DNA of 64,000 nucleotides. It comes from Nautilus pompilius (taxonomy: Eukaryota > Mollusca > Cephalopoda > Nautilida > Nautilidae). Where the stretch lies: NCBI GenBank assembly GCA_018389105.1, contig JACATO010000991.1, positions 870,001-934,000 on the forward strand, given 5' to 3'. The translations under genes were made by a program, and so were the position numbers. Below, piece after piece: positions 49,408 through 61,924 of the stretch. The notes under the pieces were generated by a model. The model was not told the DNA's origin. It saw nothing but the letters and a program-made list of their open reading frames with translations, and made no database searches. The stretch's first letter is position 1; each line of letters begins with the position of its first letter.

Positions 49408-49413
49408 TTTATT
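49408..49413 (-). promoter_or_regulatory. Poly(A) signal AATAAA, copy 1
   Basis: AATAAA on the minus strand about 136 bases after the stop codon. It is conserved at the matching place in copy 2. Confidence 0.55.
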
Positions 49414-49548
49414 GTTAGTGGGATTCGATAAAACTAAGTCGGGTGCCGACCTACCATTTTCGATCAGATGTGTACAGAGTCCTCGATACAAAACCAGCCA
49501 TTTACATTACCACTTAATACGAAGAGACGAATTCATTTAAAGCCACTG

Positions 49549-51964
49549 TCAACTGTAGTATTCATTCCAAAACTGCTCCACAGTCAGTTCCAGCTTCTTG
49601 TCCATTACTTTCTCTTTACAGAGCTTAAGGGATTTACTTTCAAATTTTCCGAGAATGTTTGGCAGAATGGTAACCGCTGTCGCTCCGAGCAAGGTGAAGG
49701 TTGGGGATGAGTTTTCAAAGTCTCCAAACATCGTCCAGAGCATAAGTGACAACATCCAAAGTGTCACCATCACAAAGAGTTTCAGTATGGATTTAGTGAT
49801 CTCGAACCTCAGCACCCTATGCTTCTCCATCACAGTCTCAAAGAGATAAGCTGGAATGCCGGGAGTACTTTCTGACAGGTGCTTGTAGTAATTAGGATAT
49901 TGCGCAGCTCTCATTAAATCCATCTGCGCAGGTGTGAGTTCAATTGTCTTGGTGCCAATGGAAATTTTCTTGACAGCAGCAGGGCATGTGTTACACAGAG
50001 TCAAAACGCCTTTGTCAACGATTGCCTTTTCAGGCCATCTTTTCTGGTGCAACGATATGCTGAAGTTCACCGTCTTCTTGAACAGTTTAAGAAACCCCAC
50101 ACGAACATTTTGGATGCTCAACCAGCAATTAGTAATCAGTGTGCTTACAGTTATAGAATAATTAAGGGAAACCTTTGGATACACAACAAATGCAATGTGA
50201 GTGAAATCAATTACCTGAGCTATGAATACTAAACTTTGGCAGAATATATAATAGTGAGAGATGAGCCACAAAAGAGCTACAAAGGTAGTTAATGAGAGTA
50301 TGATATGGAATCCAGACCGAACCAAAAGCGACCTTTGCTCAAAGCAAAGTACAGATTTTATCGAGTTTCTGAAACCGCACAGGAAAGCAACTGAAATGTA
50401 TAAGACAGGAATTCCATAGAAAAGTAGGAAGAGGGATAATTCGACAACACAAACTATGATATAGGGAACAAAGAGAATAACATAGAAAAAACAAATCACA
50501 CGAACTTCTCCACAATAATTCACAAAATTCAACATTAACGTTGCATACCTTTTCTTAACGAACTTCAGCTGTTCTACCCAGAATTTCTTGTTAAGAAGTA
50601 GCAAAATGTTTGCTTGAAGAACTTTACGTAAGAACAAGTAGTGGTTGACATTATCGCAGTGGATGGAGCCAAAATGTTCAAAATCCCTTATATCTAGGAC
50701 AAGATAAGTCCAGCAACGCCTTCTGTAGCTTTTGATAGTGGTAGATAAAATGAAGGGGAAGTCTTTTGGTATGCATAGAAATGCAATCCCAGCAATGAAG
50801 TTGATACCAAGCAGGACGTAGGGCCCTCCCATGAATCCATACCAGTTCCAAAAGCTTACGTGGAACCCAAATGGCATAGCCAAAAAACCAATTGGAATAT
50901 TATTGTCGAGACTCGCCTTAAGTGTTTTCTTGAAATTCTTGTAATATATTGCGATATAGATGTATATAAAAATGGGGCTTAGGAAAACAAAAAGAACTCT
51001 CTTTAGTCGAGAAAATACCAATGGATGCTTATCAGCACAGGGAAATGCGCGGTGCATGAGCCACCTCAAACTGCCTGGAGCATCCTTTCCAAGAAACAAG
51101 TTCTCTCGCATTATTCTTTCATCAGTGATTGCTAAGCCGCTTTTGTATTCAATCAGTTCAATCCGATCCAGGTGATGTTCTGAAGGCACCGTAGAGTTCT
51201 TCCCCACCATAGACTGTCCCAGGCCAAAAAGAATAAGTGGGATGTATACCGAACTGATGATGCCAACAATAGAGAAGATAATAACCCAATCGGTATTATC
51301 GATGTGGTTTTTCATAGCAAGTGAACATTTTTTCAACATTCTTCTGGTAGTAGCAGCACTGATAAGACAGGTAACCCCAGGAAATTCCAACGAAATGAGA
51401 CACGTAATACAATGCCCGACTTTGGTTGTAGACGTTGTACTTCTTCTGGTAGCACCACACACTGCTGGTAAATAGTTCGCGGTTCACCTCGACCTTGGTA
51501 ACTACTTTGGCTAATGCGCTTGCAATGCAGTCAATTGCAGGCTTGCTGCCAAGGATCAAAGAGCAGCCTGGATTCGTGTGGATTGAAAGGTGCATGTTTT
51601 GGATTATCTGCGTATTGAGAATCCCCATAGATAGCATCCAAAAATCGTACGGCCAGCGTAAAAACCGGAATCCTGAATTCTTTTGCGTTTGGAACGTCCA
51701 TACCCACTGTTTGGGGAGGAAGCTGTCTACTGTATGGATGTAGTGTACTGTTTTATTGAAGGAGAAATACAAGTAGATCAAGGCAAATTCTTGTGTTTTG
51801 GTCTTCCTCGTGAAGTGTTTCACAGAGGAAGGTGAAACTGAACAGGAGCAGTTGGTTTTGCTGCTGGTTGGATTTCCGGTCATGGCCGCCTGAGCTACCG
51901 ATTCCCCGTTTAAGAACAGAAGAAAACCGATGACGACAATTAGTGATGAACTCGTTGTTTTCAT
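49549..51964 (-). pseudogene. Multi-pass membrane protein gene, copy 1: intact signal peptide, one-base frameshift in the body
   Basis: From ATG at 51964-51962 (beginning MKTTSSSLIVVIGFLLFLNG, a clear signal peptide) the frame runs 222 codons and stops at 51296, just after KMFTCYEKPHR. Copy 2 reads KMFTCYKKHIDNTDWV there. One extra C in copy 1 at 51313 (plus-strand TTTTTCATAG versus TTTTTATAA) explains the shift. The remaining ~595 residues stay open in the next frame to 49549, with the same membrane helices as copy 2. By my count the two proteins differ at about 44 of 777 positions. A 3' splice site (CTGCAG, exon base 51992) precedes the ATG, implying a non-coding first exon. The family is not known to me. 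The lesion is real or an assembly indel; reads would decide. Confidence 0.75.
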
Positions 51965-51992
51965 TGTTAGGCTTCTTTCACATCAGGCAGTC

Positions 51993-54820
51993 CTGCAGAA
52001 ATACAAAAATAAACAGAAATTATATGGATGAACAATTGTAAATGTCGACAGGCAGTTAACAGTTGGTACCTGGGTTAATGAACTTTCGATAATAAACTTG
52101 GTATTTATGAAGGTCGACTTTTGGAATAAAGTTCTTTTAAATCTGAGTTATTAGCAAAACAAAAAACTGATGAATATACCGGGATCTAAGGTTGTTACAA
52201 TTTAAACAAGGCAGCCAGTGATTACCGGTGAGGAACTGAGATCGAATCCCGGTCTGGACCTGCTTCGTTTGACGGACCTCAATGGCGTGCTTTCTTTGCG
52301 TGTATAATGGGTTTCCTTCCACATCTAAAAATGAAGAGTTCTGTCATGGTTTACTGGATAGGTGTGGTGGGGGTTCGAGATTACCTTGAGGGTTGAGCGT
52401 TGTGTACGGTTCAAGAGACCTGCTCACTTGTTTGGTTACAAGTCTAAACCCCCCTTACTATCTCCTGCCGTTTCACTGCTATCAGATGTCCTTAGACAGG
52501 GAAGGTCTGGACAGGGGTTTGTTAATGAGATAGACTACTCCGTAGTTTATCTACGGTTAAACAAGCTCATGTGGTTATTTTTTTCATGTACCGCCGCTAA
52601 TGCTATTTCTTGTACCACTTCCTTAATGTGAGTTTTTTCCGGGTGCTGCGTTTTACAAAAATGACTGGAAGAATTATTTGTGGAAAGGTTTTCAACTAAT
52701 CTTGATCACCGAGAAGACAGCAGACAGGTGATCTCACGCCTAATTATATAGAAAACCGTTAGTTTACTTTACCCTCGAGATCTAGAAAATTTTCTTGGTA
52801 ATATACATATTACATTAAAATAGCAATTAGATGTTTCTTAAACAAATATACGTCTGCTACTAAGGAATATTGTACAAACATCTCCATATTATACAATGAG
52901 AAATGGAGATTAAGAAACTCAGTGAAATGGCTGATTTTGTTGCACTTTGCATGATGTAGCTTCCCACATTAGCTTCTTTTGTCAACAGATACAAGAATTG
53001 CAGGCGGCCCCAGATAGCCAGATCTCTCAGGATCATATCGACCTTCACACCAAGGGAAAATGGAAACAATTTACTGAATTTCCTGATATATTCGTTCCAA
53101 CAACGTGACCTAATCGCCACTGAACATCAAAAGGCTGATAATCTGTTGTAACTATCCTTGGATTAGAAAACTACAAATCTGCAATAAAACAAGTAGTTCC
53201 GTTGTTACGGACTGGTACATCTTCCTGCCCCTTCAATTATTGAAGGATTTATTCGACCCCTAAATAAGCAGGAAGGATTGACACTTCACATGTACGACGG
53301 GCAAACCAAACCGCGACGACACCAATAGAACTTCTCAATATTGAGATGAAGATCAAATCTACTTACCATTGTCTATCCTTCCACAACATTGATCTATCCT
53401 GATCCCTTGGCATAGTACCACAAAAGTGAGCTAATCAATTTCTACAAATTTGATTAGTTTGTCCTTGTGCTTCAGCCGCAATTCTAAACTTCCGATTTCG
53501 TCTACCTACCATTTTGATGCCGTTTCGGATTTCTAAAAAAAATGTTATGGAAAACTGCTGACTGGGATCAATGGAGATCAAGAATAATCGGTGAAAGAAA
53601 GCATATCGTGTCTGCCGTATCGCCACACAATGATATACACACTTATGGAGCACTCATACGGCTGTTCTTGGTTTGCTTCGCGGGAGAGTTAGTCATTTAC
53701 TAAAATTGTTTCGTAATCAATGACAAATTGTTATTGTTTTGAAGAAATGAGTAAATTATTTAGAGGAATTGCTAAAGCTGCCAGTATATTAGTTCAGACT
53801 CAAGTGGGAGCTGACTTTTCAGTAGAGAAAACGAGGATTTACGAAGAGTTGAGTCTGGAAACTCTCAATTCTAACCTTAGAATCAACGAAGGTGAAAAGG
53901 AAATTTCCCAAGCTACCCAAAGAACTACCGATGCAGACGTGTAAAGTATGGCAGGGGTCATTTTATCCTAAATGTCCATTGTCTGAGGAGAGTAATGGAC
54001 ACTTCAGAGACACGCCACAATTCCAACATGGCTGACACTGTCAGACCGACCTCATCTTTAGGGCAGGTCGACTGTTTCCAACATCGCTCAGGTGGTTTCA
54101 GGAAACAATAAACTGACAACAAAGTTTCTATGGCTGAACCGCCATCTCTGGGAAGGACCACGAGAGAACATTCTGGTACAAACGAAGCAGTCGTCGGGCA
54201 TCCATTGAGACGCACATCAAGAAAAGTATTCTTTATTGCAGTGATCAGGTATAGCTATAATCTAGCCTGATTTTGTGCTTCCTTGCCGTCTCTCAGGCTT
54301 AATTATACTTCCCACTGTCCGTTGTCTTTCGCTCTCGGTCTACAGTCGATCACATCCTGGTCGCCCAAACACTCAGCGAATCTTTCCGGTCTCCTCGGCT
54401 CGCTCTCGTGCCGTTCTGAGTATGTCGCCCCCTCAATTTCTTTTATTTTGACTCAACTTCTGTTAATTGCTGCCATTAGTATTATTATTGTTTCAAAAAC
54501 GTTTAGCCAATCTTTTCATCCTGTACAACTAGAAATATCGAACGAATTTGCTTTCCCAACTGTTCCATTTCCTGTCGTATTTCTAACGGCAAGTTTTAAA
54601 TCTCTTATTAGTTTCCTTTCACTTCCCTCGCCGTTTGTGTTTCACATTCAGAGTTACATCTAATTCCTTATTTGATCTTTTATTTTCTGATTAAGTTTTC
54701 TAGAAATCTGATTCTGTGTACGATATTTACCAGTAAGTGCGATGTTCAATAATCCGGCCAGATTTCAAAAGAATTCTCCTTATACTTCTTTTCCAATTTA
54801 AGAAAATTAAAGCTGTCTTA
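51993..54820. other. Predicted 5' UTR intron, copy 1; no gene recognised
   Basis: Between the coding exon and the predicted first exon. A patch at 52195-52290 contains GATCGAATCCCGGT, similar to a tRNA-type B box, so a SINE remnant is possible. 54191-54820 is private to copy 1. Confidence 0.4.
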
Positions 54821-54960
54821 CCTGGACTCTTTTGGCGTCTTCACCTCCTCCTGCCTCACGGCCAGTCTTCCCTACCGGGCGGACTCTTCGAAGAGACGGG
54901 TCGATGGAAGTTTGACTGATGGAGCCTCTGTCAGCTGCTAGAAGTGAGATAGTTCAGTCC
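54821..54960 (-). other. Predicted non-coding first exon, copy 1 membrane-protein gene
   Basis: On the minus strand CCAAAAGAGTCCAG is followed by a donor, GTAAGA. Homology with copy 2 ends at this exon-intron boundary, and the downstream coding exon has its own acceptor in the 5' UTR. The upstream end of the exon is not determined; 54960 is approximate. Confidence 0.4.
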
Positions 54961-55202
54961 TACACCGAGCCGGAAGTTAATTAAGTGAGGTGACCCGCAA
55001 AAATATGACAATAGGTTTTTAAAGATGACTCACCGTTTTCCGAGAACTGAGCAAACTTTCTCAGATAACATTAAAATCTATCTCGCGCTTTCTGGGGTAT
55101 GAAGAGATGGACAGTACACACATATTTTAATACGTATACTGGCCCTGGAGATGCTGCTGCTACAGGCGGACCTGCTTGTTGCCTAGTGACCGGAGACAGT
55201 TA

Positions 55203-55606
55203 ATTTCTCCACGTACTCATAGAAAACAAACCTTCAAAATTACAAGTTTTCCTAAGGTTTCAACCTGACGTACATATTAGAAAACATCTTAAGAATAATA
55301 TCCTATTGAATAAAGGATATCACCGACAGGTGTTGTACAAATCAATTTTGATATCGGTTTCATAAACGTTGTCTTTCTGTGGATTAGGAAACCAGATTAC
55401 ATACGTTTCCCTTTAAATTCTAGTGCTTACATAATTTTCATGTCCAATTAATAAGTGAATTATTTGTATTATTTTTTTTAAAAAAAGATAATCTGCACGG
55501 ACTTTCGAAGAGTGAGGAACTCTCCCAGCAGTGAGCAGGGTGGGATGTCGAGCCCTGCTCAAGGTGCAAGCTAATCATCAGGTTCCTTAGAAGCCCCCAG
55601 GTTTGT
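55203..55606. other. Spacer between the tandem copies
   Basis: 404 bp with no counterpart next to copy 2. No gene or repeat recognised. Confidence 0.6.
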
Positions 55607-55686
55607 TTTCAAACATGGACGACACCTCAGCTGTCAGCTGAAGTGATGATTACAAACAACGTTTTCTGAAGACTGTAACCGTGCAC

Positions 55687-55692
55687 TTTATT
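55687..55692 (-). promoter_or_regulatory. Poly(A) signal AATAAA, copy 2
   Basis: AATAAA about 136 bases after the copy-2 stop codon, in the same position as in copy 1. Confidence 0.55.
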
Positions 55693-55827
55693 GTTAGTGG
55701 GATTCGATAAAACTAAGTCGGGTGCCGACCTACCATTTTCGACCAGATGTGTACAGAGTCCTCGATACAACACCAGCCATTTACATTACCACTTAATACG
55801 GAGAGACGAATTCATTTAAAGCCACTG

Positions 55828-58241
55828 TCAACTGTAGTATTCATTCCAAAACTGCTCCACCGTCAGTTCCAGCTTCTTGTCCATTACTTTCTCTTTACAG
55901 CGCTTAAGGGATTTACTTTCAAATTTTCCGAGAATGTTTGGCAGAATGGTAACCGCTGTCGCTCCGAGCAAGGTGAAGGTTGGGGATGAGTTTTCAAAGT
56001 CTCCAAACATCGTCCAGAGCATAAGTGACAACATCCAAAGTGTCACCATCACAAAGAGTTTCAGTATGGATTTAGTGATCTCGAACCTCAGCACCCTATG
56101 CTTCTCCATCACAGTCTCAAAGAGATAAGCTGGAATGCCCGGATTACTTTCTGACAGGTGCTTGTAGTAATTAGGATATTGCGCAGCTCTCATTAAATCC
56201 ATCTGCGCAGGCGTGAGTTCAATTGTCTTGTTGCCAATGGAGATTTTTTTGACAGTAGCTGGGCATGTGTTACACAGAGTCAAAACGCCTTTGTCGATGA
56301 TTGCCTTTTCAGGCCATCTTTTCTGGTGCAACGATATGCTGAAGTTCACCGTCTTCTTGAACAGTTTAAGAAACCCCACACGAACATTTTGGATGCTCAA
56401 CCAGCAATTAGTAATCAGTGTGCTTACAGTTATACAATAATTAAGGGAAACTTTTGGATACACAATAATTGCGATGTAGGTGAAATCAATTACCTGAGCT
56501 ATGAATATAAGACTGTAGCAGAATATATAATAGTGAGAGATGAGCCACAAAAGAGCTACAAAGGTAGTTAACGAGAGTATGATATGGAATCCAGACCGAA
56601 TTAAAAGTGATCTTTGCTCAAAGCAAAACATGGATTTTATCGAGTTTCTGAAGCCGCACAGGAATGCAACTGAAATGTATAAGACAGGAATTCCATAGAA
56701 AAGTAGGAAGAGGGCTAATTCTGTAACACAAATTATGATATAGGGAACAAAGAGAATAACATAGAAAAAGCAAATCACACGAACTTCTCCACAATAATTC
56801 ACAAAATTCAGCATTAACGTTGCATACCTTTTCTTAACGAACTTCAGCTGTTCTACCCAGAATTTCTTGTTAAGAAGTAGGAAAATGTTTGCTTGAAGAA
56901 CTTTACGTAAGAACAAGTAGTGGTTGACATTATCGCAGTGGATGGAGCCAAAATGTTCAAAATCCCTTATATCTAGGACAAGGTAAGTCCAGCGACGCCT
57001 TCTGTAGCTTTTGATAGTGGTAGATAAAATGATGGGGAAGTCTTTTGGTATGCATAGAAATGCAATCCCAGCAATGAAGTTGATACCAAGGAGGACGTAG
57101 GGCCCTCCCATGAATCCATACCAGTTCCAAAAGCTTTCCTCGAACCCAAATAGCATAGCCAAAAAACCAATTGGAATATTATTGTCGAGTCTCGCCTTAA
57201 GTGTTTTCTTGAAATTCTTGTAATATATTGCGATATAGATGTATATAAAAATGGGGCTTAGGAAAACAAAAAGAACTCTCTTTAGTCGAGAAAATACCAA
57301 TGGATGCTTATCCGCACAGGGAAATGCACGGTGCATGAGCCACCTCAAACTGCCTGGAGCATCCTTTCCAAGAAACAAGTTCTCTCGGATTATTCTTTCA
57401 TCAGTGATTGCTAAGTCGCTGTTGTATTGAATCAATTTAATCCGATCCAGGTGATGTTCTGAAGGCACCGTAGAGTTCTTCCCCACCACAGACTGCCCCA
57501 GGCCAAAAAGAATAAGTGGGATGTATGCCGAACTGATGATGCCTACAACAGAGAAGATAATAACCCAATCGGTATTATCGATATGCTTTTTATAACAAGT
57601 GAACATTTTTTCAATATTCTTCTGGTAGTAGCAGCACTGATAAGACAGGTAACCCCAGGAAATTCCAACGAAATGAGACACGTAATACAATGCCCGACTT
57701 TGGTTGTAGACGTTGTACTTCTTCTGGTAGCACCACACACTGCTGGTAAATAGTTCGCGGTTCACCTCGACCTTGGTAACTACCTTGGCTAATGCGCTTG
57801 CAATGCAGTCAATTGCAGGCTTGCTGCCAAGGATCAAAGAGCAGCCTGGATTCGTGTGGATTGAAAGGTGCATGTTTTGGATTATCTGCGTATTGAGAAT
57901 CCCCATAGATAGCATCCAAAAATCGTACGGCCAGCGTAAAAACCGGTATCCTGAACTCTTGTGTTTCTGGAAGGTCCATACCCACTGTTTGGGGAGAAAG
58001 CTGTCTTCTGTATGGATGTAGTGTACTGTTTCATTGAAGGAGAAATGCAAGTAGATCAAGGCAAATTCTTGTGTTTTGGTCTCCCTCGTGAAGTGTTTCA
58101 CTGAGGAATGTGAAACTGAACAGGAGCAGTTGGTTTTGCTGCTGGTTGGATTTCCGGTCATGGCCGCCTGAGCAACCGATTCCCGTTTAAGAACAGAAGA
58201 AAACCGATGGCGACAATTAGTGATGAACTCGTTGTTTTCAT
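55828..58241 (-). CDS. Multi-pass membrane protein gene, copy 2: intact body, signal peptide frame broken
   Basis: The open frame from Met at 58161 gives 777 residues. Residues 1-195 are a probable outside domain with CSCSV, several paired cysteines (YQCCYYQ) and N-glycosylation sequons. Hydrophobic helices lie near 199-224, 294-313, 350-371, 461-480, 482-504, 524-543, 545-567, 697-719 and 727-746. A Cys-pair loop (CNTCP) lies near 630, and the tail is basic. The homologous upstream ATG (58241-58239) begins the same signal peptide as copy 1, but one G is missing (AAACGGGAATC versus AAACGGGGAATC, near 58185), so that start runs out of frame. Without the signal peptide the protein would have to start at the internal Met. 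I recognise no named domain; receptor, channel and fusion-type roles are all open. An acceptor (exon base 58269) precedes the ATG. Confidence 0.75.
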
Positions 58242-58268
58242 TGTTAGGCTTCTTTCACATCAGGCAGT

Positions 58269-61170
58269 CCTGCAGAAATACAAAAATAAACAGAAATTAT
58301 ATGGATGAACAATTGTAAATGTCGACAGGCAGTTAACAGTTGGTACCTGGGTTAATGAACTTTCGATAATAAACTTCGTATTTATGAAGGTCGACTTTTG
58401 GAATAAAGTTCTTTTAAATCTGAGTTATTAGCAAAACAAAAAAACTGATGAATATACCGGGATCTAAGGTTGTTACAATTTAAACAAGGCAGCCAGTGAT
58501 TACCGGTGAGGAACTGAGATCGAATCCCGGTCTGGACCTGCTTCGTTTGACGGACCTCAATGGCGTGCTTTCTTTGCGTGTATAATGGGTTTCCTTCCAC
58601 ATCTAAAAATGAAGAGTTCTGTCATGGTTTACTGGATAGGTGTGGTGGGGGTTCGAGATTACCTTGAGGGTTGAGCGTTGTGTACGGTTCAAGAGACCTG
58701 CTCACTTGTTTGGTTACAAGTCTAAACCCCCCTTACTATCTCCTGCCGTTTCACTGCTATCAGATGTCCTTAGACAGGGAAGGTCTGGACAGGAGTTTGT
58801 TAATGAGATAGACTACTCCGTAGTTTATCTACGGTTAAACAAGCTCATGTGGTTATTTTTTTCATGTACCGCCGCTAATGCCATTTCTTGTACCACTTCC
58901 TTAATGTGAGTTTTTTCCGGGTGCTGCGTTTTACAAAAATGACTGGAAGAATTATTTGTGGAAAGGTTTTCAACTAATCATGATCACCGAGAAGACAGGT
59001 GATCTCACGCCTAATTATATAGAAAACCGTTAGTTTACTTTACCCTCGAGATCTAGAAAATTTTCTTGGTAATATACAGATTACATTAAGATAGCAATTA
59101 GATGTTTCTTAAACAAATATACGTCTGCTACTAAGGAATATTGTACAAACATCTCCATATTATACAATGAGAAATGGAGATTAAGAAACTCAGTGAAATG
59201 GCTGATTTTGTTGCACTTTGCATGATGTAGCTTCCCACATTAGCTTCTTTTGTCAACAGATACAAGAATTGCAGGCGCCCCCAGATAGCCAGATCTCTCA
59301 GGATCATATCGACCTTCACACCAAGGGAAAATGGAAACAATTTACTGAATTTCCTGATATATTCGTTCCAACAACGTGACCTAATCGCCACTGAACATCA
59401 AAAGGCTGATAATCTGTTGTAACTATCCTTGGATTAGAAAACTACAAATCTGCAATAAAACAAGTAGTTCCGTTGTGTTACGGACTGGTACATCTTCCTG
59501 CCCCTTCAATTATTGAAGGATTTATTCGACCCCTAAATAAGCAGGAAGGATTGACACTTCACATGTACGACGGGCAAACCAAACCGCGACGACACCAATA
59601 GAACTTCTCAATATTGAGATGAAGATCAAATCTACTTACCATTGTCTATCCTTCCACAACATTGATCTATCCTGATCCCTTGGCATAGTACCACAAAGTG
59701 AGCTAATCAATTTCTACAAATGTGATTCGTTTGTCCTTGTGCTTCAGTCGCAATTCTAAACTTCCGATTTCGTCTACCTACCATTTTGATGCCGTTTCGG
59801 ATTTCTAAAAAAATGTTATGGAAAACTGCTGACTGGGATCAATGGAGATCAAGAATAATCGGTGAAAGAAAGCATATCGTGTCTGCCGTATCGCCACACA
59901 ATGATATACACACTTATGGAGCACTCATACGGCTGTTCTTAGTTTGCTTCGCGGGAGAGTTAGTCATTTACTAAAATTGTTTCGTAATCAATGACAAATT
60001 GTTATTGTTTTGAAGAAATGAGTAAATTATTTAGAGGAATTGCTAAAGCTGCCAGTATATTAGTTCAGACTCAAGTGGGAGCTGACTTTTCAGTAGAGAA
60101 ACGAGGATTTACGAAGAGTTGAGTCTGGAAACTCTCAATTCTAACCTTAGAATCAACGAAGGTGAAAAGGAAATTTCCCAAGCTACCCAAAGAACTACCG
60201 ATGCAGACGTGTAAAGTATGGCAGGGGTCATTTTATCCTAAATGTCCATTGTCTGAGGAGAGTAATGGACACTTCAGAGACACGCCACAATTCCAACATG
60301 GCTGACACTGTCAGACCGACCTCATCTTTAGGGCAGGTCGACTGTTTCCAACATCGCTCAGGTGGTTTCAGGAAACAATAAACTGACGACAAAGTTTCTA
60401 TGGCTGAACCGCCATCTCTGGGAAGGACCACGAGAGAACATTCTGGTACAAACGAAGCAGTGGAGCAAGCATAGTTCCATCAATGAGGCCGATCAAGAAT
60501 ATTCTGGAATAATCACTTTCACTATTCGCGTTTCTCCCTTATTCGTGTCTGTTAATGTAAAGGAACACAGCCAAGAAAAAACAGGTATTTCACCTGTCTG
60601 GCTCCCAGTCAATTGCTCCTTCCTCGGCTATCCGTCATAATTCGACTTTACAACAGTTTAACTATTCTGTCAGATGATAGATCGTCTCTATCTCCCGCTA
60701 CCAAGATTGGGCTTTGCCAGCCTATGTATAGATGATCCCTACGTTTGCCCGGGATTATTCGGCGATGAGGAAAATATGGGTCAGGTAAACCAGCCCGAGC
60801 AGGGGGTGACGCCATTCTACTCAGCAGGGAAGTAAACCATAGCATGACGGCTGTTAGAGGAACCTGTGCTTGAATTTATTGCGCCTCAATTTCTTAACCC
60901 TGTCATGGCAGAGTTTGACTACACTTTTCTATTGTTTCGTTTATCCACAGCCGTTCCTTATTTCCGTTCAACATCTTTCCAGCATCACGACAACAGTTTC
61001 GTAACTTTAAGAAAAGCAGAGCAGTCTGACTGGTTTACCTTTTAAAACCAGTTAATCCTCTTTTGTAATCGGCAGGCTCGATATCGCTACAGGTTTGTTC
61101 GACTCCCTCCCGTATCCTATTAGGCCGTGATGTGGTTACCTACGGATAGGTAGACAATCTCAATCACCTA
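58269..61170. other. Predicted 5' UTR intron, copy 2; no gene recognised
   Basis: Corresponds to 51993-54820, except that 60461-61170 is unrelated to copy 1. The 86-codon minus frame (59131-59391) is conserved from copy 1. No domain recognised. Confidence 0.4.
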
Positions 61171-61310
61171 CCTGGACTCTTTTGGCGTCTTCACCTCCTC
61201 CTGCCTCACGGCCAGTCTTCCGTACCGGGCGGACTCTTCGAAGAGACGGGTCGATGGAAGTTTGACTGGTGGAGCCTCTGTCAGCTGCTAGAAGTGAGAT
61301 AGTTCAGTCC
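61171..61310 (-). other. Predicted non-coding first exon, copy 2 membrane-protein gene
   Basis: Same exon as in copy 1 (CCAAAAGAGTCCAG), here with donor GTAGGT. The transcription start should lie between here and the lectin gene at 61925. The upstream end is approximate. Confidence 0.4.
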
Positions 61311-61552
61311 TACACCGAGCCGGAAGTTAATTAAGTGAGGTGACCCGCAAAAATATGGCAATAGGTTTTTAAAGATGACTCACCTTTTTCCGAGAACTGA
61401 GCAAACTTTTTCAGGTAACATTAAAATCTATCTCGCGCTTTCTGGGGTATGAAGAGATGGACAGTACACACATATTTTAATACGTATACTGGCCCTGGAG
61501 ACGCTGCTGCTACAGGCGGACTCGCTTGTTGCCTAGTGACCGGAGACAGTTA

Positions 61553-61924
61553 CCATTGCAGGAACAGCTCGGCGGCTGTCATGGTTTGTAAACCACGGGC
61601 AGTTACTATTTATACATAATTTCTCCAATTACACAGACAATTCTTGAATAAAATTGTTCACAAGGTGAGAGAGTACACAAAATTACAGTTCCAGAAGTTT
61701 GTTCTGTACATATACATTTAAAACATTTTGTTTACTGCCACAAAATTCTCGCGAGGGGTAAAGATAACATTGCAAGTCTTGAATTCCAATGGTGTTAAGG
61801 GAGTGTAAACGGAAACTCGAGCAGTCTCCAAATGTTCATGCCAGCTTCCTATAGCTGTCACGTTAACCGACTCTGCTGAGGTCTGTAAGGTAGAGGACCC
61901 TGCAACTGCGTCTGACATCCGAGG
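61553..61924. promoter_or_regulatory. Short intergenic region between head-to-head genes
   Basis: It separates the end of the copy-2 duplication (minus-strand gene) from the ATG of the plus-strand lectin gene. It should contain the 5' UTR and promoter of the lectin gene and perhaps of both. I see no convincing TATA box or other named motif. Confidence 0.35.

Larger units (their letters stand above)
49328..55202. repeat. Tandem segmental duplication, copy 1
   Basis: This 5.9-kb segment is repeated in direct orientation at 55607-61552 with few differences. Homology starts at TTTCAAACATGG and ends at CGGAGACAGTTA. It is interrupted once: 54191-54820 has no counterpart in copy 2. The segment carries one minus-strand membrane-protein gene, its predicted first exon, and about 2.2 kb of conserved non-coding DNA between them, including an 86-codon minus frame (52860-53120) open in both copies. 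I do not recognise that frame. Confidence 0.93.
55607..61552. repeat. Tandem segmental duplication, copy 2
   Basis: This is the direct repeat of 49328-55202, separated from it by a 404-bp spacer. Small indels distinguish the copies (for example, ACAGCAGACAGGTG in copy 1 near 52720 is shortened to ACAGGTG in copy 2). 60461-61170 is unrelated to the matching interval of copy 1. The low divergence points to a recent event. Confidence 0.93.

Noticed and set aside
52195..52290. tRNA-like B box GATCGAATCCCGGT (and copy near 58495)
   Set aside because: No A box or cloverleaf; at most a SINE remnant.
52860..53120. 86-codon minus frame also open in the second copy (59131-59391)
   Set aside because: Conservation is explained by the recent duplication; no domain recognised.
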